Assembly (NCBI RefSeq): GCF_019711375.1
Contig: NZ_CP081295.1
Location: 2,641,001 to 2,705,000, forward strand
DNA: 64,000 nucleotides
Direction of reading: 5' to 3'
Origin: Qipengyuania aurantiaca
GTDB lineage: Bacteria > Pseudomonadota > Alphaproteobacteria > Sphingomonadales > Sphingomonadaceae
Below, in pieces: positions 1-8,909 of the stretch. The position numbers and the translations under genes were made by a program. Under the pieces are notes generated by a model, which was not told where the DNA came from, made no database searches, and saw only the letters and a list, made by a program, of their open reading frames with translations. Each line of letters starts with the position of its first letter. The first letter of the stretch is position 1.

Positions 1-122
1 AGGACCTCGCCGCCATGGGAGAGGCCGCGCGCCAGCGGGTGCTCGAACTCTATCCGCAGGATCGATTCAAGAGGGTCGCCGCCGAAATCGTCGAGCGTCT
101 GCGGCAACTCGCGCGCGGTTAA
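1..122 (+). CDS. Probable glycosyltransferase, C-terminal fragment
   Basis: The window opens inside a reading frame that gives 39 residues and ends with TAA at 120-122. The tail is a charged amphipathic helix (LELYPQDRFKRVAAEIVERL), as is usual at the end of GT4-type (group 1) glycosyltransferases. The family call is inference from this helix alone, since all catalytic parts lie before the window. Exosortase-A-associated genes begin at 3.2 kb, so a sugar transferase would suit the area. It converges on the HAD gene, and the two stop codons overlap by 4 bp. Confidence 0.45.
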   Translation, partial: DLAAMGEAARQRVLELYPQDRFKRVAAEIVERLRQLARG

Positions 123-757
123 AGACCTTCGATGACCCGCCATCCGCGCGCCTCGGCACGCGCCTTCTTGCGCGGGTTTGCGGTGACGAACACCGCATCA
201 TCCGCCTGTTCAAGCGAGGGGGCATCGGCAAAGCTGTCGCTGACGAAGCGGACCGAGGACACCTCGCCTTGCCCTTCCAGCCACTCGGCCACACGCCTGC
301 GTTTTTCCTCGCCGTAGCAATTGCCGCCCGGGATGCCGCTGCCGTCCCAGCGCGTGGCGATAACATCCTCAATGCCGAGCCGCCGGGCAAAGGCGCGTGC
401 GTAGAATTCGAAGGCTGCCGTGGCCACCACCAGCGCGGATCCCTCTGCACGGTCCTGTTCGACCATCGCCACGACCTTACCGATCCAGCCCGCTCGTTCG
501 AGGTGGTGTTCGGCAAACGCCTCCCCCACAGCTTCCAACCGGGCGAGATCGGGACGCCCCAGCATCAGATTCATCCCGCGCGTCTTGAGCGTGGTGCGGT
601 CGTAAAGGCCGAGGCGATACCCCACCATCATCAGCACCCAGACCGGCAGCATGACAAGCCGCCAGGGCGCAATCCGGCGCGCAGCGAAGGCTAGGAACGG
701 CGTGAAGGTCGCGCGCCGCACCAGCGTCTTGTCGAGATCGTAAATCGCCACTTTCAT
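119..757 (-). CDS. HAD-superfamily subfamily IB phosphatase
   Basis: A 212-aa protein. The nucleophile motif DLDKT lies at residues 7-11, and the acidic motif IV (SDSFADAP) near residue 175, so both ends of the HAD active site are present. A hydrophobic stretch at about residues 29-51 falls in the cap region and resembles the HAD-IB family that includes phosphoserine-phosphatase-like and CicA-like proteins. The substrate cannot be read from sequence; a small phosphomonoester or phospholipid-linked phosphate is possible. It is alone on the minus strand, and its stop codon overlaps that of the gene at the window start. Confidence 0.85.
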   Translation of the reverse strand: MKVAIYDLDKTLVRRATFTPFLAFAARRIAPWRLVMLPVWVLMMVGYRLGLYDRTTLKTRGMNLMLGRPDLARLEAVGEAFAEHHLERAGWIGKVVAMVEQDRAEGSALVVATAAFEFYARAFARRLGIEDVIATRWDGSGIPGGNCYGEEKRRRVAEWLEGQGEVSSVRFVSDSFADAPSLEQADDAVFVTANPRKKARAEARGWRVIEGL

Positions 758-881
758 CGCGCCGCTGACTGGCAGCTTCGCTTACATGCATCAAGCGATG
801 CGTAATTCGCGCCTTCCACCCCCTTGCGCCAAGCCGTGCAACAGCTAGAGAGGGCGCAACCGCAGTCAGGATCGATTACAC

Positions 882-1664
882 ATGGCGACCTTCACCCTTC
901 CGAAGAATTCGAAGATCACCGGCAAGTCCCGCGTGCACAAGGCCGAGGGCGCCGCGCGTGTGAAGAAGTTCAAGATCTACCGCTATGATCCCGACACCGG
1001 CGAAAACCCGCGTTACGACACGTTCGAGATCGACCTCGACGAATGCGGCCCGATGGTCCTCGACGCGCTGTTCAAGATCAAGAACGAGGTCGACCCGACG
1101 CTGACCTTCCGCCGCTCGTGCCGCGAAGGCATCTGCGGTTCGTGCTCGATGAATATGAACGGCAAGAACGGTCTCGCCTGCACCACCGCGATCGACGATC
1201 TGAAGGGCGAGATCCGCATCACCCCTCTGCCCCATATGGAAGTGATCAAGGACCTCGTTCCCGATTTCACGCACTTCTACGCGCAATACGCCAGCATCCG
1301 TCCGTGGCTGCAGACCGTGTCTACCACGCCCAGCGGCAAGGAACGCCTCCAGTCGCCCGAACAGCGCGAGAAGCTGGACGGTCTTTACGAATGCATTCTG
1401 TGCGCCTGCTGCTCGACCTCGTGCCCGAGTTATTGGTGGAACAGCGACAAGTTCCTCGGCCCCGCGATCCTGCTGCAGGCCTATCGCTGGCTCGCCGACA
1501 GCCGCGACGAGATGACCGGTGAGCGGCTCGACCAGCTGGAAGACCCCTTCCGCCTCTATCGCTGCCACACGATCATGAACTGCGCGAACGTCTGCCCCAA
1601 GGGCCTGAGCCCCGCCAAGGCGATCGCCGAAACCAAGAAGATGATGGCCGAACGCGCCATCTGA
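882..1664 (+). CDS. sdhB: Succinate dehydrogenase iron-sulfur subunit
   Basis: 260 aa. It carries electrons from SdhA flavin to quinone in complex II. The N-terminal plant-type ferredoxin domain has the [2Fe-2S] cysteines C80, C85, C88 and C100. The C-terminal half has [11 protein letters not shown] (C171-C181) and a second group around [12 protein letters not shown], which bind the [4Fe-4S] and [3Fe-4S] clusters. Length is normal. Its partners sdhC, sdhD and sdhA lie on the opposite strand at 57.3-59.9 kb, an unusual split. It leads an apparent operon: the thioesterase gene starts 3 bp after its stop, and zapE overlaps the thioesterase. Confidence 0.97.
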   Translation: MATFTLPKNSKITGKSRVHKAEGAARVKKFKIYRYDPDTGENPRYDTFEIDLDECGPMVLDALFKIKNEVDPTLTFRRSCREGICGSCSMNMNGKNGLACTTAIDDLKGEIRITPLPHMEVIKDLVPDFTHFYAQYASIRPWLQTVSTTPSGKERLQSPEQREKLDGLYECILCACCSTSCPSYWWNSDKFLGPAILLQAYRWLADSRDEMTGERLDQLEDPFRLYRCHTIMNCANVCPKGLSPAKAIAETKKMMAERAI

Positions 1665-1667
1665 TTC

Positions 1668-2129
1668 GTGGCTTTAAGCGAAGACGTATTCGAGCACGGA
1701 CCCGACCCGGAAAATCCGGGCTGGCGGCACTGGAACCTCAAGGACGAAACGCTGTTCAACGGCGCGGTAATGGGCAAGCTCATCACCCGCCTCGATCCTG
1801 ACGGCGAACACGCGCGCCTGCGCATGTTTCCCGAGCGCCGCCACGAGAATCTGCAAGGTATCATCCACGGCGCGGTGACGCTGTCGCTGATCGACATTTC
1901 GCTCTTCACCACCATGCACACGCTGGGCAGCGGCAACGCCGGCCCTTCGGTGACGCTCGAACTTTCGACCCAGTTCACCGGCGGCGGCAAGCCCGACCGC
2001 CCGCTCGACGCGGTGACAGAGATCGTGAAGGAAACCGGCGGCCTCGTGTTCGTGCGCGGCAGGGTCGAGCAGGACGATCACGTGGTCGCCTCCTTCTCCG
2101 GCATCGTGAAGAAGATGCGTCCCAAATGA
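1668..2129 (+). CDS. PaaI-family hotdog thioesterase
   Basis: 153 aa from a GTG start only 3 bp after the sdhB stop. The sequence GIIHGAVTLSLIDISLF corresponds to the hotdog active-site helix (HGG in the family, HGA here) of PaaI/YbgC-type acyl-CoA thioesterases. Such enzymes hydrolyse short or aromatic acyl-CoA esters; the substrate is not known here. The start follows from the tight coupling to sdhB, because no ATG lies near the N-terminus. The stop overlaps the zapE start in an ATGA, so translational coupling is likely. Confidence 0.85.
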   Translation: MALSEDVFEHGPDPENPGWRHWNLKDETLFNGAVMGKLITRLDPDGEHARLRMFPERRHENLQGIIHGAVTLSLIDISLFTTMHTLGSGNAGPSVTLELSTQFTGGGKPDRPLDAVTEIVKETGGLVFVRGRVEQDDHVVASFSGIVKKMRPK

Positions 2130-3238
2130 CCGGCATGCTCGCGCGCTACGAGAAGCTTGTCGCCGCCGGCGAGCTTCGTGCCGATCCCGACCAGCGCCGC
2201 GCCGCCGAACGGCTCGACAAGCTGCAGAAGGACCTGGAGGCGGAGACCTCCGGCGGCATCCTTAGCCAGCTGTTCCGGCCCAAGAAAACCCGTCCGCAAG
2301 GTGTCTATATGTGGGGCGGCGTCGGGCGGGGGAAATCGATGCTGATGGATCTCTTCGTGGAAACGCTGGCCATCGCCGAGAAGCGCCGCGCCCACTTTCA
2401 CGAGTTCATGCTGGAGGTCGACCGCCTGATCCGCGAAGAGCGCAAGAAGGAGGCGGGTGACCCGATCGCTCCCGTCGCTGCGCGGCTTGCAAACGATGTC
2501 CGCTGCCTCGCCTTCGACGAAATGGTGGTCAATAACACCGCCGATGCCGCGATAATGGCGCGCCTGTTCACCGCGCTGATCTGCGACGAAGGTGTAAGCG
2601 TGGTGACTACCAGCAACCGGCCGCCGTCCGATCTTTACAAGGATGGCCTCAACCGCTCGCTCTTCCTGCCGTTCATCGACCTCATCCAGGCCGAACTCGA
2701 CGTGATGCCGCTGAACGGGCCGACCGATTACCGGCTCGACCGTCTGGGCGATCTCGACACCTGGCACACGCCGCTGGGCGATCCGGCCACCGCGCAGGTG
2801 CGCGAGGCTTTCTTCCGGCTGACCGACTACAGGCCCGAAGACGCCGAGCACGTCCCCAGCGGCGAAATCGATCTCGGCGGCGGACGGACGCTCCACGTCC
2901 CCAAGAGCCTAAAGGGTGTCGGCGTCTTCAGCTTCAAGCGTCTTTGCGGCGAAAACCGCGGCGCGGCGGATTATCTCGCCCTCGCCCACGCCTATCACAC
3001 GGTGATCGTGGTCGGCATCCCCCGCCTCTCGCCGGAAAACCGCAACGAGGCGATACGCTTCACCAAGCTGGTCGACGCGCTTTACGAAAACAACGTGAAG
3101 CTCTTCGCAACCGCGGCCGCCGAGCCGGAAGACCTCTACAAATCTGGCGATGGCGCGTTCGAATTCGAGCGCACCGTCAGCCGGCTCAAGGAAATGCAGA
3201 GCGCCGACTACATGGCGCGCGGCCACGGCCTCGCCTGA
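2126..3238 (+). CDS. zapE: Cell division protein ZapE (AFG1-like ATPase)
   Basis: 370 aa. ZapE/AFG1 proteins are AAA-type ATPases that bind FtsZ at the division site in bacteria and relate to mitochondrial Lace1/Afg1. Walker A is GGVGRGKS (residues 64-71) and Walker B is LAFDE (128-132). The family hallmarks YMWGGVGRGKSMLMDLF and the downstream DGLNRSLFLPFI are present, and the length is normal. It overlaps the thioesterase gene by 4 bp. The sdhB-thioesterase-zapE order places an FtsZ factor downstream of a respiratory gene. It converges on the ATPase gene with a 6-bp gap. Confidence 0.93.
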   Translation: MTGMLARYEKLVAAGELRADPDQRRAAERLDKLQKDLEAETSGGILSQLFRPKKTRPQGVYMWGGVGRGKSMLMDLFVETLAIAEKRRAHFHEFMLEVDRLIREERKKEAGDPIAPVAARLANDVRCLAFDEMVVNNTADAAIMARLFTALICDEGVSVVTTSNRPPSDLYKDGLNRSLFLPFIDLIQAELDVMPLNGPTDYRLDRLGDLDTWHTPLGDPATAQVREAFFRLTDYRPEDAEHVPSGEIDLGGGRTLHVPKSLKGVGVFSFKRLCGENRGAADYLALAHAYHTVIVVGIPRLSPENRNEAIRFTKLVDALYENNVKLFATAAAEPEDLYKSGDGAFEFERTVSRLKEMQSADYMARGHGLA

Positions 3239-3244
3239 GAAACG

Positions 3245-4456
3245 TCAGGCGGCGTTGCGCGTCGCGCTGCTTTCAAAATAGTCGATCATCATCGTCAGCA
3301 CGTGGCGCAGCGAGCGCTCCTGCTCGTCGAGCCGGGTTTCGATCGCCGCAAGACGCGCGTCGTGACTGGTATCGGAAGCCTCGGCAGGCGAAGCATCGCG
3401 AAGCTGTGCAACTTCCCGGCGTAGCGAGGCGATGACCTTGTCGCGCTGGGCGAAGGCTTCCTCGATGGCCGAAATCTGCGCGTCGAGCAGCGCACTGCCC
3501 TCGCCCTGCTCCGGCGCATCGTCCCACTCCTGATAGTCTTCCACTTCGGGAGCCGGATCGTCCTCGACCGGGGCCGACGGCATGGGCTGGAGGCCGGACT
3601 TTTCGGACTGGGGCGTGTATTCGCTCATCGGGGCCTCCTCGGGCGCCTTGCCGTTGATCTCGTCGATGACCGCCGCAACGAAAGCGTCGTCGATCACTTC
3701 GCGCTCTTCCACCGCGCCCTTCATCAGGACGCGGGACATGATGCGGTTGACGAGGCGCGGAATACCGCGGCTTTCACGCTGGATGCGCTGCCAGATCGCT
3801 TCTTCGAAGCGGGGCCGGAGCTTGTAACCGACATGCTCGAGCCGGTGCATCACATAGGGCTCGATTTCCTCCGGCTGCATCGCATCGAGATGGTGCGCCG
3901 CGATCACGCGCTGGCGCAATTGTTCGAGCTGGTCCCACTCGGACAGCAGCTGCTTGAATTCCGGCTGGCCGAGCAGGAGCATCTGCAACAGCGGTTGCGC
4001 GCCCAGATGGAAATTCGACAGCATCCGCAGTTCTTCGAGCGCGCCGACGGTGAGGTTCTGCGCCTCGTCCACCACGAGCAGCACCTTGCGCCCCGCGCGT
4101 GCTTCGTCCTGCAGGAAGTGTTCGATCTTCGAAAGCGCCCCGGCCTTGTCCGCGTGATCGACCTCCAGGCCGAAGCTGTGCGCGGCCATGGCAATCATTT
4201 CCTCGCTGCCGAGCGCGCTGGTGACGACCTCGCCCACGGTCACGCTGTTCCAGTCGAGCCGGTTGCGCAGATGGCCCACCAGCGTGGACTTGCCCGCCCC
4301 CACCTCGCCGGTGATGACGATGAAGCCTTCGCCCTGCTGGAGGCCGAAGCTGAGATAGCTCAGCGCCTTCTTGTGCGTGACGCTCTCGAAATAGAACGAG
4401 GGATCCGGCGTCAGCTGGAAGGGCCGCTCGCTAAATCCGTAGAAATCCTCGTACAT
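3245..4456 (-). CDS. ExeA/GspA-like AAA ATPase, exosortase-locus type
   Basis: 403 aa. The start MYEDFYGFSERPFQLTPDP is the signature of ExeA/GspA-like ATPases, including those in XrtA/PEP-CTERM loci. Walker A GEVGAGKS is at 50-57 and Walker B VLLVVDE at 125-131. An acidic, proline-rich linker follows the ATPase core at about residue 275, then a predicted coiled coil near 335-395. There is no peptidoglycan-binding domain. The exosortase assignment is inference from sequence style and from the neighbouring decarboxylase and ligase. In the family these proteins are thought to support polysaccharide or protein export. It probably has its own promoter in the 75-bp gap upstream. Confidence 0.8.
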   Translation of the reverse strand: MYEDFYGFSERPFQLTPDPSFYFESVTHKKALSYLSFGLQQGEGFIVITGEVGAGKSTLVGHLRNRLDWNSVTVGEVVTSALGSEEMIAMAAHSFGLEVDHADKAGALSKIEHFLQDEARAGRKVLLVVDEAQNLTVGALEELRMLSNFHLGAQPLLQMLLLGQPEFKQLLSEWDQLEQLRQRVIAAHHLDAMQPEEIEPYVMHRLEHVGYKLRPRFEEAIWQRIQRESRGIPRLVNRIMSRVLMKGAVEEREVIDDAFVAAVIDEINGKAPEEAPMSEYTPQSEKSGLQPMPSAPVEDDPAPEVEDYQEWDDAPEQGEGSALLDAQISAIEEAFAQRDKVIASLRREVAQLRDASPAEASDTSHDARLAAIETRLDEQERSLRHVLTMMIDYFESSATRNAA

Positions 4457-4531
4457 CGACTGCCTTCGACCAAACCTTCGTATGCGCGCGATCCCTACAG
4501 GGTAAATATGGTTAAATGGTTGATAGGTGCC
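4457..4531 (-). promoter_or_regulatory. Intergenic promoter region with a CtrA-like half site
   Basis: This 75-bp AT-richer gap precedes the ATPase gene. Read on the minus strand it holds TTAACCAT at 4508-4515, which equals the CtrA half-site consensus of alphaproteobacteria. A single half site occurs often by chance, so this is weak evidence. No clear sigma-70 -35/-10 pair stands out. Confidence 0.25.
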
Positions 4532-5758
4532 TCAAACCAGCATTTCTTCCGCCGGCCCCTGTCCGAGGAAGGCGCTGGGCGAGGCGCTGGCCCCATAGGC
4601 GCCGGCGCAGAACACGGCGACCAGATCGCCCACCTCGGCGTGCGGGAGATGCGCCTTGTCGGCCAACCTGTCGAGCGGAGTGCAGAGGCAGCCGACGACA
4701 TTGGCGACCTCGGTCGGCTCGGCACCGAAATGCGAGGCGATGGCGAGGGGGTAATTGCGCCGCACGACCGTGCCGAAATTGCCCGAGGCCGCGAGCTGGT
4801 GGTGGAGACCGCCATCGGTCACAAGATAGGTCTCGCCGTGGCTTTCCTTCCGGTCGAGGATGCGGGTGAGATAAACGCCTGCCTCGCCCACGATGTAACG
4901 GCCGAGTTCGATGAAGAGTTCAGCGCCCACGAGGGTGTCGGGAAGGTTTGCGAACCGTTCCTCCAGCGCCGCGCCGACCCGCTCGATGTCGAGCGGGGTA
5001 TCGCCGTTGAAGTAGGGAATGCCGTAGCCGCCGCCCATGTTGAGCTTGGGCAGGTCCAGACCCGCCTCGCTGGCAATCCGGTGTGCGAGATCGAGCGTGT
5101 TTGCCTGCGTTTCGATCACCGCGTCGGCGTCCAGCGCCTGGCTGCCGGTAAAGATATGGAGCCCGCGAAACTCGCAGCCTGCACCGATGATTTCCTTGGC
5201 CAGCGCAGGCACCCGCTCGGCATCGACGCCAAAGGGCTTGGCACCCCCGCCCATCTTCATGCCCGATCCCTTGAGCTCAAAATCGGGGTTCACGCGGATG
5301 GCGAGGCGCGGCGTGACGCCCAGCTTTTCCCCAATCGCGAGCGCACGGCGGGCCTCGTTCTCGCCTTCGAGATTGAGCGTCACGCCCGCGCGGATTGCCG
5401 CTTCGAGTTCCGCGTCGCGCTTGCCAGGACCGGCGAAACTGACCCGCTCGCCCGCGACACCCGCCGCCTCGACCATGGCGAGTTCCCCGCCAGAGGCGAT
5501 GTCCAGCCCGTCCACCAGCCCGGCCAGTTGGTCGAGCAGCGGCGCGTAGCTGTTCGCTTTGATTGCGTAATTGATCCGCAAGCGGTCGGGCATGGCAGCC
5601 CGCAGACGTGCAACACGCTCTTCGATCATCGCCCGCGAATAAACGAACAGCGGAGTGCGCCCGGCTTCAGCGGCAAGATCGCTCGCCTTACGGCCCGAAA
5701 TCGCCAGTTCGCCGTCGATCACTTCGAAACCGGCGGGAATGGGGCCCAATGGCTTCAC
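4532..5758 (-). CDS. PLP-dependent decarboxylase, exosortase-A-associated
   Basis: 408 aa, fold type III (alanine-racemase-like), related to diaminopimelate and ornithine decarboxylases. The PLP lysine is K67 in YAIKANS. The phosphate-binding glycine run MGGGYG and a C-terminal cysteine loop (GCLCTPLD) are present, so it looks active. It matches the decarboxylase type found beside exosortase A. The product is presumably an amine passed to the neighbouring ligase and carrier protein, which is inference. The start is GTG, overlapping the ligase stop in a GTGA, so the two genes form a coupled operon. Confidence 0.88.
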   Translation of the reverse strand: MKPLGPIPAGFEVIDGELAISGRKASDLAAEAGRTPLFVYSRAMIEERVARLRAAMPDRLRINYAIKANSYAPLLDQLAGLVDGLDIASGGELAMVEAAGVAGERVSFAGPGKRDAELEAAIRAGVTLNLEGENEARRALAIGEKLGVTPRLAIRVNPDFELKGSGMKMGGGAKPFGVDAERVPALAKEIIGAGCEFRGLHIFTGSQALDADAVIETQANTLDLAHRIASEAGLDLPKLNMGGGYGIPYFNGDTPLDIERVGAALEERFANLPDTLVGAELFIELGRYIVGEAGVYLTRILDRKESHGETYLVTDGGLHHQLAASGNFGTVVRRNYPLAIASHFGAEPTEVANVVGCLCTPLDRLADKAHLPHAEVGDLVAVFCAGAYGASASPSAFLGQGPAEEMLV

Positions 5759-7284
5759 GCGCCGATCTCCGCCGCGAGCGCCGTGCGGTCGATCTTGCCA
5801 TTGGGGTTGAGCGGCATCGCCTCGCGCCAGTGGATCACCTGGGGTTGCATGAAATTGGGAAGGTCCTTTGCAAGTTGGCGGGCGAGCCGGTCGGCCCCCG
5901 CGCCCTCATCGCCGCGCACGACGAGGTGGATCGCATGGCCCAACCGCGTGTCGGGCACACCCAACGCGACGGCTTCGGCCACCAGGCCCGTGGCCAGCGC
6001 GGCGCTTTCGATTTCCTGCGGGCTGATGCGATTGCCCGAAGACTTGATCATCGCATCGCGGCGGCCGACGAAATAGAGCAGGCCGTTCGCGTCGCGTTTC
6101 ACCCGGTCGCCGGACCACACCGCCGTACCGCCATAGGTTGAGGCGGCGGGCGCGGGCTTGAAGCGCTCTGTGGTCCGTTCTGGGTCGTTCCAGTACCCTT
6201 GTGCGACAAGCGGTCCGCAGTGGACCAATTCGCCCTCTTCTGCGGCTTCACACACATTGCCTTCGTCATCGATCACGAGGATTTCGGCGAAGGGAATAGC
6301 TCGACCCATCGAAGTGGGATGCTCCGCCACGAGGGCGGGATCAAGATAGGTCGACCGGAAAGCCTCGGTCAGGCCGTACATGGGAAATATCTTCGTATTC
6401 GGCAACTTAACCTGCAAACCTGAAATGATCTCCGAGGTCAGCGCGCCGCCGCTATTGGTCACGCGCCGCAACGACGTCACCGCCTCTTCCGGCCATTCTA
6501 CGTCGCCCAGCTGCACCCAGAGCGGCGGGACCGCTGCCAGCGTGGTCACACTTTGCTTGGCGCAGGCTTTCGCAACGTCGCGCGGGAAGAGATAGTCCAG
6601 CGGCACCACGCTCCCGCCTGCGTACCAAGTCGAAAGCAGCTGGCTTTGGCCGTAATCGAAACTGAGCGGCAAGACCGCGAGCGTCACGTCGTCATCTGCC
6701 AGCTCGAGGTAGTGCGCCACCGAAACCGCGCCAAGCCACATGTTGGCATGGCTCAGCATCACACCCTTGGGCTTGCCGGTCGACCCGCTAGTGTAGAGGA
6801 TCGCGGCAAGCTCCCCGGGGTCGCGTTCGGAGGGCGGAAGCATGGCGTCAACGCGTTCTGCCTCCTGCCACGCGTCCTCTTCGGACATTGCAACACATCC
6901 TGCAGGAATATCCTGTTCTTCCAGCGACTTGAGACGCGAAGCTGTCGCAAGGAGCGCACTTGCCCCGCTGTCCGACAGGATGTGCGCGACCTGCGCGCGT
7001 TTCAGCAGGGGATTGATCGGAACATGGACCATCCCTGCCCGCGCGGCCGCCAGCGGGAGGAGGCAGGTCAGTTCTCCCTTCGCCGCCCAGCTCGCGATCC
7101 GGTCCCCGGCGCTCCAACGGTTCGCCAGCCATCCGGCAAGCAGCGCCACGCGCGCGGCAAGATCGCGATGCGTCAGGATCCGGTCTCTCAAGACCAGGGC
7201 GGGCGCATCGCGCGTCCCACGCTCGGCAAGATGGTCGAGCGGACGCGGAACGGGATCGTGCGCGGGGTGATTGGATGCGGCCAT
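5755..7284 (-). CDS. AMP-forming acyl ligase, exosortase-A-associated
   Basis: 509 aa of the ANL superfamily. The ATP-binding P-loop TSGSTGKPKG is at 165-174. The C-terminal domain ends with NPNGKIDR, which carries the catalytic lysine. It resembles the acyl-CoA ligase (AMP-forming) paired with a PLP decarboxylase and an acyl carrier protein in XrtA loci. The likely job is to activate a carboxylate and load it on the carrier encoded divergently at 7410; substrate unknown. It is first gene of the ligase-decarboxylase operon, and a 125-bp divergent promoter region separates it from the carrier gene. Confidence 0.88.
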   Translation of the reverse strand: MAASNHPAHDPVPRPLDHLAERGTRDAPALVLRDRILTHRDLAARVALLAGWLANRWSAGDRIASWAAKGELTCLLPLAAARAGMVHVPINPLLKRAQVAHILSDSGASALLATASRLKSLEEQDIPAGCVAMSEEDAWQEAERVDAMLPPSERDPGELAAILYTSGSTGKPKGVMLSHANMWLGAVSVAHYLELADDDVTLAVLPLSFDYGQSQLLSTWYAGGSVVPLDYLFPRDVAKACAKQSVTTLAAVPPLWVQLGDVEWPEEAVTSLRRVTNSGGALTSEIISGLQVKLPNTKIFPMYGLTEAFRSTYLDPALVAEHPTSMGRAIPFAEILVIDDEGNVCEAAEEGELVHCGPLVAQGYWNDPERTTERFKPAPAASTYGGTAVWSGDRVKRDANGLLYFVGRRDAMIKSSGNRISPQEIESAALATGLVAEAVALGVPDTRLGHAIHLVVRGDEGAGADRLARQLAKDLPNFMQPQVIHWREAMPLNPNGKIDRTALAAEIGA

Positions 7285-7409
7285 TATCGCCCGCTATCCC
7301 TTTATCGCGCATCCAGCGCAAGAGGCGCTTCGCCCTGCCGCCTTGCACGCCCTCCCATGCGCCGCTAAGGGCAGGCCCGCCTTTGAGCTACGGGAAAACA
7401 GCCATCAGC
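7285..7409. promoter_or_regulatory. Divergent promoter region, ligase / acyl carrier protein
   Basis: These 125 bp lie between the divergent ligase and carrier genes and must hold both promoters. I see no convincing -35/-10 pair or dyad. An upstream extension of the carrier frame runs through part of it, but it codes for low-complexity residues unlike an acyl carrier protein, so I treat the stretch as non-coding. Confidence 0.4.
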
Positions 7410-7712
7410 ATGACCTGCGAGACCGTCACCGCCGAACCCACCGGCCCAAGCCGCAGCGCGATCGACGAGCGCCTGCGTGCGATCCTTGTCGACGTGCTTT
7501 CGCTGGACGCGGAACGGGTGGAGGAATTCGACGCGGAAACCGGCCTTTTCGGCCATCTTCCCGAACTCGACAGCATGGCCGTCGCCACGCTCTTTACCGA
7601 GATGGAAGACCGCCTCGGCATCGTGATCGAGGACGAGGACGTCGATGGCGAAATGCTCGAAACCTATGGCGGGCTGCTGGCCTTCGCCGAAGCCAAATGC
7701 GTCGAAGCCTGA
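7410..7712 (+). CDS. Acyl carrier protein, exosortase-A-associated
   Basis: 100 aa, acidic, four-helix carrier-type protein. The phosphopantetheine attachment serine is S55 in the motif LDSM, which replaces the common DSL. I chose the ATG at 7410 because the sequence upstream in the same frame is arginine- and serine-rich and does not resemble a carrier domain. It is divergent from the ligase that probably loads it. The carrier, ligase and decarboxylase together recall amino-acyl or acyl-amide assembly modules. It ends 3 bp from the stop of the convergent methyltransferase. Confidence 0.85.
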   Translation: MTCETVTAEPTGPSRSAIDERLRAILVDVLSLDAERVEEFDAETGLFGHLPELDSMAVATLFTEMEDRLGIVIEDEDVDGEMLETYGGLLAFAEAKCVEA

Positions 7713-7715
7713 AAC

Positions 7716-8909
7716 CTAGCGTGTGAAATAGCTGGTCAGCTCGACGTGGGTGGACCAGCGGAACTGTCCCACCGGCCGCAGCTTCTCCAGTCGGAACCCT
7801 GCATCCACCAAAGTCTTCGCGTCGCGCGCCCAGCTCGACGGATTGCAGCTGACATAGGCGACGCGGGAGACCGTACTCTGGGCGATTTGTGCCACCTGTT
7901 CGCGTGCTCCGGCGCGAGGGGGATCGAGCACAATCGCACCGAAACGCGAGACTTCGTCCGCCGTCAGCGGATTGCGGAACAGGTCGCGGTGCATTGCATG
8001 GACCGGAACGCCGCGCATATTGGCCGCGGCCTTGCAGGCGAGATGCGCATCGCGCGCCGCCTCTACCGCAAGCACCTTGGCAGGGTCGGCAAGCGCGAAG
8101 GCAAAGGTCCCGAGGCCTGCGAACAGATCGGCCACAGTCCGCGCCTCACCGAGGAACTCTCCCGTATCGGACACCAGCACCTGCTCCCCATCGCGCGTAG
8201 GTTGCAGGAACGAGTTCTGCGGTAGGCCCACGGGGATAGATCCGAGGGTGATCGTGACCGGCTCGGGCTCCCACAAGGTTTCCGCGCCATAGCCTTGATC
8301 GAGCGCAAGACGGGCAAGCCCACGGTCGCGCGCGAAATCGAGCAGCGCTTCGGTGGCGGCTAGCCCTTCGGCAGTGAAGCCCTTCAACTGGCAATCCACG
8401 CCCTGGTCCGCCAGCGTCAGCGAGATGTCGATGGGTTGCCTGCCCGAATGGTTGGCAATGAGACCCCGCAAGGGCGCGACCAATGCAAAGAGTTCGGGCG
8501 CGAGGATATGGCATTCGCGCATATCGACCACGCGGTTGCTGCGCGCTTCCCGAAAGCCGATGACCGCGCCCTTGCCGGCCTTCAACGCGTGGAGCGTGGC
8601 GCGGCGCCGCGTGCGCGGAGGGGAAAGATGCGTGGGGAGGAGTTCGCCCAGCTCCAGCTCCTGAGCTTCGGCGGCGAAAGCCACGCGCTCGGTCACGAAC
8701 TGGCGCAGCGCCGTTTCGTCGGCCTGCTGCAGCTGGCACCCGCCGCAGGTTCCGAAGTGGCGACAGGGCGCTTCGACGTGGTGCGGACCGGGGATGATCG
8801 TGCCGTCGTCGCGGACCGTGTCTCCCGTAACGGCTCCGGACACATGGCGGCCACTTTCGGTGACGCCATCGCCCTTGGCGGCAATCCGCAGGATGGTCTC
8901 TTTGCTCAC
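7716..8909 (-). CDS. RNA (uracil-C5)-methyltransferase, RlmD/TrmA family
   Basis: 397 aa from a GTG at 8909 that overlaps the upstream stop in a GTGA; a GTG four codons earlier is possible. The iron-sulfur motif has C49, C55 and C58 (CRHFGTCGGCQLQQ), with a fourth cysteine in the later MRECHI. The methyltransferase domain shows DPPRAG and the catalytic cysteine in YVSCNPSSWARD. Enzymes of this family make 5-methyluridine in 23S rRNA or tRNA; which target applies here cannot be told. The N-terminal TRAM domain is short. It is co-transcribed with the NAD(P)HX repair gene. Confidence 0.88.
   Translation of the reverse strand: MSKETILRIAAKGDGVTESGRHVSGAVTGDTVRDDGTIIPGPHHVEAPCRHFGTCGGCQLQQADETALRQFVTERVAFAAEAQELELGELLPTHLSPPRTRRRATLHALKAGKGAVIGFREARSNRVVDMRECHILAPELFALVAPLRGLIANHSGRQPIDISLTLADQGVDCQLKGFTAEGLAATEALLDFARDRGLARLALDQGYGAETLWEPEPVTITLGSIPVGLPQNSFLQPTRDGEQVLVSDTGEFLGEARTVADLFAGLGTFAFALADPAKVLAVEAARDAHLACKAAANMRGVPVHAMHRDLFRNPLTADEVSRFGAIVLDPPRAGAREQVAQIAQSTVSRVAYVSCNPSSWARDAKTLVDAGFRLEKLRPVGQFRWSTHVELTSYFTR

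Noticed and set aside
4508..4515. TTAACCAT as a proven CtrA site
   Set aside because: It matches the half site only; the second TTAA at the proper spacing is not present. Kept as a weak hint in the promoter entry.
3833..6076. A 747-residue plus-strand open frame across the ATPase and decarboxylase genes
   Set aside because: It is antisense to two genes with clear motifs. It is rich in Arg, His, Gly and Leu, has no family-like motif, and arises from the GC-rich codon bias of the opposite strand.
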